A stretch of 64,000 nt of DNA, from assembly GCA_035626515.1 (NCBI GenBank), contig DASPNM010000028.1, positions 81,719 through 145,718 of the forward strand, given 5' to 3'. The position numbers were made by a program, and so were the translations under genes. Within the stretch, counting starts at the first letter, position 1, and the number at the start of each line of letters is the position of its first letter. The notes beneath the pieces are model-generated. The model ran no database searches, had not been told where the DNA came from, and saw nothing but the letters and a program-made list of their open reading frames with translations. Below are positions 1 to 8,923 of this stretch, one piece after another. This stretch comes from DASPNM01 sp035626515. GTDB lineage: Bacteria > Bacteroidota > Bacteroidia > Chitinophagales > Chitinophagaceae.

Positions 1-33
1 GCTGGTGTGAACCTGTAATTCCAATTGCTTCTT

Positions 34-1731
34 TCACATTGTGCGTGCCACCACTACAGTTAATTTAAACACCTCCCGTTTGCCGTTCAGGTTAAAAATT
101 TGCGTGAATACAATGTACGGTCCGGGTAAAACCTCTTCCCCCCGGTCGTTGAGGCCGTCCCAGTTCCAGCTTCCGGAAATCCCAAGGATCGAATTCGATA
201 CCAGCCGCCGTACCGGGATCCCTGCGAGACTAAAGACCGTCACGTTCGCGACGTAGCCCGGTTCATTCAACTCGTAACGAATGACTGCGAAATCGTCGCG
301 CCCGTCGTTATCGGGCGAGAATACCGTGGGGGCGATTTGAATCATTCGATTTCCGTTCCCGCTGCCGGCCTGCTGCGAATTTTTGTATCCCGGCGTCGCA
401 TAACCCGCTGTGGACGCCGCGCTGTGCCAGTTGTGCGCGTCGTAAGACGCTTCCCGGGGATTCAGCCGCTCCAGCGAAACCCCTTCCGCATCGTGAATCA
501 GTTTGAAATGCCAGTCGTCGCGATAGGGAACCTCATCAATGACTTCACCCTGTGCGTTGAGCACGACCACGTCCCCTTCATCGTCGGGGAAGGAAGGCAT
601 GGACAAAACCTGCAATACGCGACGCCGCTCTTTTAAGAGGTAATGCAGCTCCAGGTTCACCGGGTCTTCAGTGAACGCGAGGTAGTCGCCGGGAAAAAAC
701 AGGAATGGAGTTCCGCTAAGCGGTCGAATAGACGCAACGCTGCCGCCGGCGGAGCGGTTTGCGATGTGCAATTTGGAAATATCGAGCACTTTGTTTCCCG
801 AATTGTACAGCTCCACGAAGTCGAAACCATTCGGTCGCGGGTTGAAAAGGATTTCGTTGACTACGCAGTCTGCGCGCGCCGCGGTTGAGGGCATCCCTGC
901 GCGTACATCGGCCTCGCCGATTCCATTTCCCGCACAGTCGCTGATTGCGGCGACACGAATATTGTAGACGACTGACACAGGCATTGGAGCGTTTAGTCGC
1001 AAGCGCACGCGGTCGAAAAGCGGAGCTACCGGATACGCAGAAACAACTGTCACTCCCCGGTCCATTGAATAGCGCGCTGCGTTCGCCGCGCTCGCGCTAT
1101 CCAAAGATTCATCGAATACCAACATGACATTCAGGCTGTCGGCAGGATAGGCATGGAGCAACGATGGAGATTTAGTGTCGGCATTAAAGCGCATAACGGA
1201 ATTCGCCCGGCCGGGCGTGCCGCCTGCGGTCGCCGTACTTGCCAGCCAGTTCGCCCCTCCTTCGCATGGATTCCTTGCGTCCATCATCTCGAGCGTCCAT
1301 CCGCCCTCTTTTTTCAAATCGTTGCGATACCACGTGGCCTGGTAAGCGACTGCATGCATGGTTTTCCCATTTGCAGCACGCAGCCAGAGCACGTCCCCGT
1401 CGTTGTCGAGCGAAGGAAACGATGATACCGCAATCGCCGGACCGAACACTGAAAGTGCGGACAGCGATCCTGCCGAACAAACGATCACGAAGCTGTCGGG
1501 CGACAGCGTGAACGACGGAAACGCACCGCTGAGTGAGCCAGCGTCGCCCAGTTTCCACCCCTGCAGGTTCACGGCGGTGGTGGAATGGTTTCTCAATTCG
1601 ATCCATTCGACAGCAGGAAGTCCGACAGCCGGGTTGGGATCCGCCATGATCTCGTGAATCAGCACATCAAACCGGTTCTGCGCCTTCGTGGTTGCTGCCG
1701 CGAACACCGCGATGAAGAACGCGATACGCAT
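34..1731 (-). CDS. Secreted lamin-tail (LTD) repeat protein with C-terminal sorting-type Ig domain
   Basis: 565 residues. A hydrophobic N-terminus of about 18 residues (MRIAFFIAVFAAATTKAQ) looks like a signal peptide. Two lamin-tail modules can be seen, at about residues 20-150 (motifs HEIMADPNP, VEWIELRNHS) and 285-440 (VVNEILFNPRP, FDFVELYNSG), with an Ig-like SwmB/Big_5-type stretch between them. The last 100 residues (FSPDNDGRDD, WNWDGLNDRG) resemble the FlgD-like Ig domain found at the C-terminus of gliding-motility and type IX-secreted proteins in Bacteroidota. A surface or extracellular location is inferred. LTD modules in bacteria are often attached to nucleases or adhesins, but no catalytic domain is visible here. 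It is divergent from asd. No specific function can be assigned. Confidence 0.8.
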   Translation of the reverse strand: MRIAFFIAVFAAATTKAQNRFDVLIHEIMADPNPAVGLPAVEWIELRNHSTTAVNLQGWKLGDAGSLSGAFPSFTLSPDSFVIVCSAGSLSALSVFGPAIAVSSFPSLDNDGDVLWLRAANGKTMHAVAYQATWYRNDLKKEGGWTLEMMDARNPCEGGANWLASTATAGGTPGRANSVMRFNADTKSPSLLHAYPADSLNVMLVFDESLDSASAANAARYSMDRGVTVVSAYPVAPLFDRVRLRLNAPMPVSVVYNIRVAAISDCAGNGIGEADVRAGMPSTAARADCVVNEILFNPRPNGFDFVELYNSGNKVLDISKLHIANRSAGGSVASIRPLSGTPFLFFPGDYLAFTEDPVNLELHYLLKERRRVLQVLSMPSFPDDEGDVVVLNAQGEVIDEVPYRDDWHFKLIHDAEGVSLERLNPREASYDAHNWHSAASTAGYATPGYKNSQQAGSGNGNRMIQIAPTVFSPDNDGRDDFAVIRYELNEPGYVANVTVFSLAGIPVRRLVSNSILGISGSWNWDGLNDRGEEVLPGPYIVFTQIFNLNGKREVFKLTVVVARTM

Positions 1732-1916
1732 CTGCCAAATTAAATTTTGCGCCCGCTGGAGGCCGCGCTATTTTTGTCGCGAAATGGGGCAATTAAAACA
1801 TACAGGGTGCGGGAAAAAACGCTCGTTGGGAGCGGAAGGTTGATGCACTTTTGTATGTGAACAGATATGCGCAGGCCTTCCGAACCGGGAGGCTAATTTT
1901 TTTAACGAGATCAGAC

Positions 1917-2918
1917 ATGAAAGTTGCAGTGGTCGGGGCGACCGGGTTGGTGGGCAGCAAAATGCTGCAGGTGCTGGCGGAGCGTCGGTTCCCGGTGGAT
2001 GAGTTGTACCCGGTGGCCTCCGAACGCTCCGTGGGAAAGGCCGTTGAATTTGCGGGGAAAAGCTGCAAAGTGATGAGCATGTTGGACGCTATTGCTGCGA
2101 AACCAGACGTGGCGCTGTTTTCTGCCGGGGGAAGCACCTCGATGGAATGGGCACCGAAGTTCACTGCAGCAGGCATTACCGTGATTGATAACTCTTCGGC
2201 CTGGCGCATGGATCCGGCGGTTCCGCTGGTAGTACCCGAGGTAAATGCGGACGTGCTGCGCCCGGAAGACCGCCTCATTGCAAACCCGAACTGCTCCACG
2301 ATCCAGATGGTGGTCGCTTTGAATCCTCTGCACCTGCGGTACCGGATCCGCCGCATCGTGGTTAGTACATACCAGAGTGTGACCGGGACCGGCGTTAAAG
2401 CGGTGACGCAACTCATGAACGAGCGGCAGGGAATTGCTGGTGACCGGGCTTACAAATACCCGATCGACCTGAACGCGATCCCGCAGATCGACGTGTTCCT
2501 CGAAAACGGCTACACGAAAGAGGAAATGAAAATGGTCAATGAAACCAGAAAGATCCTGCGCGATCCTACAATACGCATTACCTCCACGACGGTACGGATC
2601 CCCGTCGTGGGCGGACACAGCGAATCGGTGAACGTGGAATTTGAAAATGACTTTGACCTGGCAGAAGTCCGCGGGCTGCTGGAGAAAACTTCCGGGGTAG
2701 TGGTGGTGGATGACCCATCGAACCAACTTTATCCGATGCCGATGACGGCGCATGAACGGGACGAGGTGTTCGTGGGCCGCCTCCGGCGCGACGAGTCATT
2801 GCCGAACACGCTCAATCTGTGGATCGTCAGCGACAATTTGAGAAAGGGTGCTGCAACCAATGCCATCCAAATCGCCGAATACCTCGCAGCAAAGCAATTC
2901 GTCAGAGATCAGGGCTGA
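1917..2918 (+). CDS. asd: Aspartate-semialdehyde dehydrogenase
   Basis: Makes L-aspartate 4-semialdehyde from 4-aspartyl phosphate with NADPH, feeding lysine/diaminopimelate, threonine and methionine synthesis in the cytoplasm. The N-terminal Rossmann motif VGATGLVGSKML starts right after the chosen ATG at 1917. The catalytic cysteine is C126 in NPNCSTIQ. The rest follows the family (GTGVKAV, RIPVVGGHSESVNVEFE). Length is 333 residues, normal for the family. An in-frame TTG 66 bases upstream would add a non-homologous leader overlapping a likely promoter, so it was not used. The 3' end overlaps the convergent DUF2461 gene by 10 bases. Confidence 0.95.
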   Translation: MKVAVVGATGLVGSKMLQVLAERRFPVDELYPVASERSVGKAVEFAGKSCKVMSMLDAIAAKPDVALFSAGGSTSMEWAPKFTAAGITVIDNSSAWRMDPAVPLVVPEVNADVLRPEDRLIANPNCSTIQMVVALNPLHLRYRIRRIVVSTYQSVTGTGVKAVTQLMNERQGIAGDRAYKYPIDLNAIPQIDVFLENGYTKEEMKMVNETRKILRDPTIRITSTTVRIPVVGGHSESVNVEFENDFDLAEVRGLLEKTSGVVVVDDPSNQLYPMPMTAHERDEVFVGRLRRDESLPNTLNLWIVSDNLRKGAATNAIQIAEYLAAKQFVRDQG

Positions 2919-3583
2919 GAAACCGCTTCGTTGATAAATGTAACTACCGGATAGAGTGCCGCGAACGCTGCCACCGCTTTTTGTACTCCGCGGCCTGATG
3001 TGAGCTCGGCATCGCTGACTGGCGTCATCGCGAGGTAACTTTTCAATTTCAAATATTCCGCGGCTGGATTCCCGGGCTCATACCCTTTGGGAACGCGTGT
3101 AAGGCTGAACTCCGCGCTGCGGTCCAGGCCTCCAAAAAAAGATTTGAATTTCTTATTTGACAGCAGTTTTTGGAAAGCGGTGAAATTGTAATCAATTTCC
3201 TGTCGCACCTGCCTGAGCACCTGGGGCGGGGGCATATAGATCCCGCCGCCGGCGAAAGATGCTCCGGGTTCCAAATGAAAATAATATCCCGCATAATCCC
3301 ATGCCTTCCTGCCGCGGCAGTTGATGCTTGCGCCGAAATTTGTTTTGTAGGGTGATTTATCCTTTGAAAAACGCACGTCGCGGTTAATTCGGAAGATGCA
3401 GTCGCGACCGGAAATGTTCTTTATGGAAGGATCGAGCCTGCTGTGGCGCCCAATGATCTCATCCACGAAATTCAGAAAATCGGCCCGCGCAGCTTCGTAG
3501 TCCGCGCGGTGCACATCGAACCACGGTTTGTTGTTGTTTTTCTTCAGCTGCCGGAGAAATGTGAGTGTTGATTTTTTGATCAT
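2909..3583 (-). CDS. DUF2461 (TIGR02453) family protein
   Basis: 224 residues, full length for DUF2461. Family motifs are visible: LRQLKKNNNKPWFD at the N-terminus, FRINRDVRFSKDKSPYKTNFGA in the middle third, and GYYFHLEPG with GGGIYMPP after it. No signal peptide or membrane segment, so probably cytosolic. The biochemical role of the family is not established. It lies downstream of ligA on the same strand (47-base gap) and may be cotranscribed with it. Its stop codon lies inside the last codons of asd on the other strand. Confidence 0.85.
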   Translation of the reverse strand: MIKKSTLTFLRQLKKNNNKPWFDVHRADYEAARADFLNFVDEIIGRHSRLDPSIKNISGRDCIFRINRDVRFSKDKSPYKTNFGASINCRGRKAWDYAGYYFHLEPGASFAGGGIYMPPPQVLRQVRQEIDYNFTAFQKLLSNKKFKSFFGGLDRSAEFSLTRVPKGYEPGNPAAEYLKLKSYLAMTPVSDAELTSGRGVQKAVAAFAALYPVVTFINEAVSQP

Positions 3584-3630
3584 GCTTCAAGGTTAAAGTT
3601 CTTTGCCTGTAGGGTCTCAACCAGAACTGG

Positions 3631-5724
3631 TTACCGTGCGACCATTTTCAAAAATTCTGCCTCTGAAATGATCTTGACGGTATTGATCTTTTTTGCCTTT
3701 TCCAGCTTGCTGCCGGCTTCTTCCCCAACCACCAGGTAGTTCAGCTTTGCGCTGACCCCGGTTAGGATCTGCCCGCCGTTTTTTTCTACCAGCGACTCCG
3801 CTTCGCTGCGTTTTAACGTGGGGAGGGTGCCGGTAAAAAGAAACGTCAGGCCGGAAAGGCTGTCGCCGCTGGCAAGCTGCTTTTTTTCGTTGCGCAGCTG
3901 CAAGCCGAGTTTTTCCAGCTCCTGCAACATCGCGACATTGTCGGCATTGCTGAAAAAATGATGCACGCTTCCCGCCACTTTGGGACCGACGTCCTCCAGC
4001 TGCTGCAAATCTTCAACAGAAAATTTTCGCAGGTCGACCAAATGTTCTATTGCCTGCGCCAGCGTCTTCGCAGTGGTCTCGCCCACAAACCGGATACCCA
4101 GCGCGAAAATCAACCGGTGCAGCGGCTGCTTTTTAGATTGTTCGATTGCTTTTCTTAAGTTTTCGATAGAGCGCTCCCCGAAACCCTCCCATTCCCCGAT
4201 CGCGTCGAAATCGAGCTTGTAAATTCCCGGTATGTCTTTCAGCAGTCCCGCCGCATAGAACTTTTGAACGTTGGCAGCTCCCAACCCCCGGATGTCCATC
4301 GCATCTTTGCTCACGAAATGAATGATCCGTTCCACCACCTGGGCAGGGCATTCGATGTTGATACAACGCCACACGGCCTCGCCTTCCTCGCGGAACAGTT
4401 TGCTCCCACACACAGGGCAGTTCTTCGGAAAAACGATAACCGTTTCCTTCCCTGTACGTGCGTCCGCCAGGGAACGCACGATGTAGGGGATCACGTCGCC
4501 CGCCCGCTCCACCAGCACGCGGTCGCCAATTTTGAGGTCCTTTTCACGGATCACATCTTCGTTGAACAACGAAATAGAAGTAACGGTCACGCCCCCGATC
4601 GGCACGGGTTCGATCTTCGCGACCGGGGTGATGGAGCCAGTCCTGCCTACCTGGAATTCCACGTTCAGCAGCCTGCTGGTAGCCTGGCGCGCCTTGAACT
4701 TGTAAGCGATTGCCCAGCGGGGATGATGGGTGGTCATACCCATCCGGTCCTGCAGCGCCACGTCATTCACTTTGATCACCATGCCGTCGATCTCGTACGG
4801 GAGGTCATCGCGCTTCTGTTCGAATTCCGCGCAATAGTCGATTACCTCTTTAATTCCGCGAAACACTTTTTTCTCCTTGTCGGGACTTCGAAAGCCGAGG
4901 TCCCACAACAGCTTCAGCGTCCCGGCGTGGGTCTCGAGTTCAGATGGAGTTTTTTTGCCCTTATAAAAAGAAACATAGCTGATGTTGTACACAAAGGCTT
5001 CCAGTTTCCGGCGGCCGACTTCGGAAGGATCTTTGATGCGCAGCGTGCCTGCAGCGGCGTTCCTCGGATTCGCGAGTGGCGGTATTCCCTGCTCGGAGAG
5101 TTGCCGGTTAAATGCCGCAAAATTCTCTTTGTTGATGAGCACTTCGCCGCGGATCTCTGCTGTCTGGATGCCGAACTCAGAAAAGCGCGCAGAAAGAGGC
5201 AGGCTGCGGATCTGTTTTACATTTACCGTGATCTCGTCGCCTTCCACCCCGTTGCCGCGGGTCGCTCCGCGCACGAGCATATCGTCCTCATAGATCAGCG
5301 AGATGCTCCCGCCATCGAATTTCGGCTCTACGCAGTATTCGATCTCTTTCAAACCCGTCAGTTCACGCGCACGCCGGTCGAAATCGAGCATGTCTTCGGG
5401 ATTGTAGGAATTGTCCAGCGAAAGCATCGGCACCAGGTGCTGCACGGTCGCGAATTCACGGGTGAGTCCCGGCGAAACCCGCTGTGTCGGGGAATCGGAT
5501 GTCACCAGATCGGGATGTTCTTTTTCCAGCCGCTCAAGTTCTTTGTAAAGCTGATCGTATTCCTGGTCGGCAATCAGCGGATCGTTCAGCACGTAATACC
5601 GGTATTCGTGAAAGCGCAAGGCCCGCCGAATGTCGTCCACCTGCTTTCGGTCTAACGACGATCGCTTTTTCAAAAGCCCTACTGTAAGCTGCTGCAGCTC
5701 CTTCGTCTCTTCACGCGAATACAT
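3631..5724 (-). CDS. ligA: NAD-dependent DNA ligase LigA
   Basis: Seals nicks in duplex DNA using NAD+; essential for replication and repair. 697 residues with the full domain order: Ia domain (YYVLNDPLIADQEYD), adenylation domain with the nucleophilic lysine K135 in EPKFDG, OB fold, four-cysteine zinc finger (CPVCGS, then CINIECPA), helix-hairpin-helix repeats (GLGAANV, GFGERS, GIRFVGETTAKTLA, LEDVGPKVA), and a C-terminal BRCT domain (LTFLFTGTLPTLKR). Unusual details: KFDG in place of the common KxDGLA, and TRGNG where TRGDG is usual. These probably reflect a lineage-specific form, since every domain is intact. Confidence 0.97.
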   Translation of the reverse strand: MYSREETKELQQLTVGLLKKRSSLDRKQVDDIRRALRFHEYRYYVLNDPLIADQEYDQLYKELERLEKEHPDLVTSDSPTQRVSPGLTREFATVQHLVPMLSLDNSYNPEDMLDFDRRARELTGLKEIEYCVEPKFDGGSISLIYEDDMLVRGATRGNGVEGDEITVNVKQIRSLPLSARFSEFGIQTAEIRGEVLINKENFAAFNRQLSEQGIPPLANPRNAAAGTLRIKDPSEVGRRKLEAFVYNISYVSFYKGKKTPSELETHAGTLKLLWDLGFRSPDKEKKVFRGIKEVIDYCAEFEQKRDDLPYEIDGMVIKVNDVALQDRMGMTTHHPRWAIAYKFKARQATSRLLNVEFQVGRTGSITPVAKIEPVPIGGVTVTSISLFNEDVIREKDLKIGDRVLVERAGDVIPYIVRSLADARTGKETVIVFPKNCPVCGSKLFREEGEAVWRCINIECPAQVVERIIHFVSKDAMDIRGLGAANVQKFYAAGLLKDIPGIYKLDFDAIGEWEGFGERSIENLRKAIEQSKKQPLHRLIFALGIRFVGETTAKTLAQAIEHLVDLRKFSVEDLQQLEDVGPKVAGSVHHFFSNADNVAMLQELEKLGLQLRNEKKQLASGDSLSGLTFLFTGTLPTLKRSEAESLVEKNGGQILTGVSAKLNYLVVGEEAGSKLEKAKKINTVKIISEAEFLKMVAR

Positions 5725-5738
5725 GCGGGATAAAGTTA

Positions 5739-5773
5739 AGTCGGGAGTCGATAGTCGGTAGTCGTTAGTCGGA
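5739..5773. repeat. AGTCGnn heptad minisatellite
   Basis: Five consecutive 7-base units read AGTCGGG, AGTCGAT, AGTCGGT, AGTCGTT, AGTCGGA. The same heptad occurs at 63956-63997 at the far end of the window. It is intergenic, upstream of ligA. Confidence 0.8.
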
Positions 5774-5815
5774 ACTATAGTTAGGGGGTCAGGAAGTTAG
5801 GAGGTTAGGGTTCAT

Positions 5816-5840
5816 GTCGTGCTGAGCTTGTCGAAGCATG
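5816..5840. repeat. REP-like intergenic element (CTGAGCTTGTCGAAGC core)
   Basis: The stretch holds GTGCTGAGCTTGTCGAAGCA, whose arms TGCT and AGCA, with internal CTGAGCTTGTCGAAG, match the widespread intergenic element usually seen as CTTCGACAAGCTCAG. One copy is recognised here. A degenerate relative (CCCTTCGGCGGGGCTCAGGG) lies near 31937-31956. Confidence 0.45.
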
Positions 5841-5974
5841 CCAGGGCTGCGTACGGTTCGGGGCACGAGGTGCGGGACGCGGGTCGGTCCAGAATCTTTG
5901 GTCGATAGTCGTTAGTCAGCAATCTTCTGACTTCCGACTACTTCCCGGCTTTACTGACTTTACTCACTCCCCAA

Positions 5975-5991
5975 TGTGTTATAAGTACATA
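5975..5991. promoter_or_regulatory. Candidate operator for the NrtR-type regulator (GH13 promoter)
   Basis: The 17-mer TGTGTTATAAGTACATA matches the susC-upstream palindrome TGTGTTTTGAATACACA (9705-9721) at 13 of 17 positions. It sits just upstream of the GH13 -7 box (TATCTTTC, 5996-6003), where a bound repressor would block RNA polymerase. Control by the product of 8924-9655 is inferred. Confidence 0.45.
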
Positions 5992-5995
5992 TTTG

Positions 5996-6003
5996 TATCT
6001 TTC
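5996..6003 (+). promoter_or_regulatory. Candidate -7 box of the GH13 gene
   Basis: TATCTTTC matches the Bacteroidota -7 consensus TAnnTTTG at all but the last base and would start transcription about 10 bases before the ATG at 6021. No clear TTTG -33 box was found. Confidence 0.4.
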
Positions 6004-6020
6004 GGTACAATTAGCCTGCT

Positions 6021-8909
6021 ATGAAGAGAATCCGGATGCTGATCCTGTTGACTGCGGCGCCGTGCCTTGCTTTTTCGCAACTGCTCACCTGGAGTCCCGA
6101 TTTCGCAAAAGATAACGACAACATCACGATCACGGTGGATGCTTCGAAGGGCAACCAGGGTCTGTTGAATTATACCCCTACTTCCGACGTGTATGTGCAC
6201 ATCGGGCTGATCACGAACCTGAGCACGAGTCCGACGAACTGGCGATACGTATTGTTTACCTGGGCAACCACCCCGTCGGCAGCACAGGCTACTTACATCG
6301 GAAACAACAAGTGGCAGTATACTATCAACAATATCCGCCAATTCTTCAATCCTCCGGGCGGCGTTCCGGCCGGGGAGACCATCCTTAAGATCGCTATCCT
6401 GTTTCGCAACGGTGGTGGCACCGTGGTGCAGCGCAACGCCGACGGGAGCGACATGTACGTACCGGTCTATTCATCGGCGATCGCTACCCGCTTCACCGTG
6501 CCTCCATTTCAACCTACCTATATTCCTATTCCCGAACCGATCAACAAACAGGTAGGCGACAATATCAATCTCACTGCGATCGCGAACCGCTCGTCCACTA
6601 TGCGGCTGTTCCTGAACGGTTCGCAGATTCAGACCGCGAGCGCTGTCACCTCGATCTCCGCCAACCCGGTGCTGACCACTTCGGGCAATCAGACCATTAT
6701 TGCGGAAGCCGACGATGGCAGCGGCATTGCCCGTGATACACTGCGGTTTTTTGTAGCTCCCGCCCCGGTGATCCAGCCGCTGCCTCCGGGAGTGCGAGAC
6801 GGAATTAATTACGAAACGGGAAACACGTCTGTAGTGCTGGTGCTGTATGCCCCGGGCAAAAACCGGGTGTCGGTCATCGGCGAGTTTCCGGGCAGCAACT
6901 GGCAGGAGCAGGTGAACTACGTGATGAATAAGACGCCCGATGGCAATTACTGGTGGCTGCGGATCACAGGGCTTACGCCGGGCACCGAGTATGCGTTCCA
7001 GTACCTGGTGGACGGAGTGTTGCGCGTTACGGATCCTTACGTTGAAAAAATTCTCGATCCGTGGAACGATGGCTTCATTTCCCCGACAACCTACCCGGGA
7101 TTGAGGCCCTACCCCACGGGGCAAACTACCGGTATCGTGGGGATCGTGCAAACGAATGCGCCGGCTTATACCTGGTCTGCCGCCACGTTTACGCGTCCCG
7201 ATAAACGTAGCCTTGTAGTCTATGAGTTGTTGCTCCGCGATTTTCTGGCAGCGCATGACTGGAAGACCCTAAAGGATACTTTGAACTACCTGAAATCCCT
7301 TGGCGTGAATGCCATTGAAATCATGCCTTTCCACGAATTTGAAGGCAACAGCAGCTGGGGCTACAACCCGGATTTTTTCTTCGCTCCCGACAAGTATTAC
7401 GGTCCGAAGAACAGCCTGAAGGAATTCATTGACTCCTGCCACCGCAAAGGGATCGCGGTGATCATGGACATCGTGCTTAACCATGCAACGGGACTTTGCC
7501 CGCTCGCCGCGCTCTATTGGAACAACGCCACGAACCAGCCCGCGGCAAACAATCCGTGGTTCAATGTGACCGCGACACATCCGTTCAACGTATTCAACGA
7601 TTTCAACCACGAAAGTCTCGCGACCCGCTACTTCACAAGCCGCGTAGTGGAACACTGGCTGCAGGAATACCGGCTGGATGGTTTCCGCTTCGATCTTTCA
7701 AAAGGTTTTACGCAATTCAATTCGGGCGGCAATGTGTCCCTGTGGAGCCAGTACGATCCGAGCCGCGTGGCGATCTGGAAACGGTATTACGATACCCTGC
7801 AACTGAAATCTCCCGGATCGTACGTGATCCTCGAGCATTTCGCAGACAATACCGAGGAAACAGAGCTGTCCAATTACGGAATGCTTCTTTGGGGGAATGC
7901 AAATTTCCAGTTTACCGCGGCCGCCAAAGGAGATATTGCCAACTCGAATTTTGACCACCTGCTGCACACGGTGCGCAACTGGGCGAATCCTTACCTGATC
8001 GGTTATATGGAAAGCCACGACGAGGAACGAATGATGTTCAACACGCTGAACCAGGGCAATTCGTCGGGCAGCTACAATACGCGCGACCTGAACACAGCGC
8101 TCAGGCGCATGGAAATGAGCGCTGCTTTTCTGCTGGGAATGCCAGGGCCGAAAATGATCTGGGAATTTGGTGAGCTCGGCTATGATTATTCCATCAACCG
8201 CTGCGTGGACGGCACGATCAACAACAACTGCCGGCTGGATCCGAAGCCGCCCCGCTGGGATTACCTCGGGGTGGTCCAGAGAAAAAGACTGCATGATATT
8301 TACAGCAGTCTTCTCAAGCTGCGCGCGCACGGCTGGTACCGGGATGTTTTTATCGCGAACAATGTCACGATCACGCGCAACACGACGGCGGCGTTCAAAT
8401 GGCTTACTGTGCGCAGCGCGCAGGATTCATCGGATATCGTAGTGATCGGCAACTTCGACGTGGTGCCGCAATCTGCCTCCATCAACTTTCCTGTCTCGGG
8501 TACCTGGTACGATTACCTCAACGGCGGCACCATCAGCGTGGTTTCCGGCGGGCAGAATATCAACCTTCAGCCGGGTGAATACCGTGTTTACCTCAACCGC
8601 AACCTGGTGAATGCGGTGCTGACGCCCGTGACGAGCGTCGGGCCTGCCGGACAGGAACTGGTGTTGCGCGCGTTTCCAAATCCAATGCGAACCGGTGCGG
8701 TGCTCGAGGTGGAATTACCCGAAACCGGCCAAACAGAAATCGCCCTGTACAACAACAAGGGACAGCGGGTGCTGCAGCTTCATTCCGGCGTGCTGCGAAG
8801 AGGGAAGACCACCATTTCGCTTTCAGCGACCCGGCGTCTGGCGGCAGGGACTTATTTTATTCGTGCGCAATGGAAGGGGCGTACCGCTTCGCTGAAAGTC
8901 ACCATTTGA
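6021..8909 (+). CDS. Secreted GH13 alpha-amylase family enzyme with T9SS C-terminal signal
   Basis: 962 residues, extracellular. Signal peptide about 1-18 (ending CLAFSQ). Residues 20-160 form a beta-rich, probably carbohydrate-binding, module; about 165-250 an Ig-like linker; about 262-350 a CBM48-like E-set domain (SVIGEFPGSNW, PGTEYAFQYLVDG); then the GH13 barrel. The four GH13 signature regions are present: DIVLNH, GFRFD with nucleophile D558, ILEH with acid/base E605, and ESHDEE with D667. The last 80 residues (LRAFPNPMRTG ... AAGTYFIR) form a T9SS type A sorting domain. It should cleave alpha-1,4 glucans. It is followed after 14 bases by the Nudix regulator gene, so the two are probably cotranscribed. 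Confidence 0.93.
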   Translation: MKRIRMLILLTAAPCLAFSQLLTWSPDFAKDNDNITITVDASKGNQGLLNYTPTSDVYVHIGLITNLSTSPTNWRYVLFTWATTPSAAQATYIGNNKWQYTINNIRQFFNPPGGVPAGETILKIAILFRNGGGTVVQRNADGSDMYVPVYSSAIATRFTVPPFQPTYIPIPEPINKQVGDNINLTAIANRSSTMRLFLNGSQIQTASAVTSISANPVLTTSGNQTIIAEADDGSGIARDTLRFFVAPAPVIQPLPPGVRDGINYETGNTSVVLVLYAPGKNRVSVIGEFPGSNWQEQVNYVMNKTPDGNYWWLRITGLTPGTEYAFQYLVDGVLRVTDPYVEKILDPWNDGFISPTTYPGLRPYPTGQTTGIVGIVQTNAPAYTWSAATFTRPDKRSLVVYELLLRDFLAAHDWKTLKDTLNYLKSLGVNAIEIMPFHEFEGNSSWGYNPDFFFAPDKYYGPKNSLKEFIDSCHRKGIAVIMDIVLNHATGLCPLAALYWNNATNQPAANNPWFNVTATHPFNVFNDFNHESLATRYFTSRVVEHWLQEYRLDGFRFDLSKGFTQFNSGGNVSLWSQYDPSRVAIWKRYYDTLQLKSPGSYVILEHFADNTEETELSNYGMLLWGNANFQFTAAAKGDIANSNFDHLLHTVRNWANPYLIGYMESHDEERMMFNTLNQGNSSGSYNTRDLNTALRRMEMSAAFLLGMPGPKMIWEFGELGYDYSINRCVDGTINNNCRLDPKPPRWDYLGVVQRKRLHDIYSSLLKLRAHGWYRDVFIANNVTITRNTTAAFKWLTVRSAQDSSDIVVIGNFDVVPQSASINFPVSGTWYDYLNGGTISVVSGGQNINLQPGEYRVYLNRNLVNAVLTPVTSVGPAGQELVLRAFPNPMRTGAVLEVELPETGQTEIALYNNKGQRVLQLHSGVLRRGKTTISLSATRRLAAGTYFIRAQWKGRTASLKVTI

Positions 8910-8923
8910 ATAAACCACAGTGC

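Larger units (their letters stand above)
5725..6020. other. Intergenic mosaic between ligA and GH13 gene
   Basis: 296 bases without a gene between divergent ligA and the GH13 gene. It contains a heptad minisatellite (5739-5773), a GGTTAGG-like stretch, a REP-like element (5816-5840), a second patch of AGTCGnn heptads with inverted copies (about 5901-5945), and then the GH13 promoter and candidate operator (5975-6003). No open frame with coding character was seen. Confidence 0.7.

Noticed and set aside
1851..1916. Upstream TTG start of asd
   Set aside because: It adds 22 residues not seen in the family and overlaps a likely promoter element (CACTTTTG at 1846-1853).
4264..5655. Long open frame on the plus strand opposite ligA
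   Set aside because: It mirrors the ligA codons, shows no recognisable domain and has a composition typical of an antisense frame in G+C-rich DNA. The same applies to the plus-strand frames at 42411-43835 and 43930-45279.
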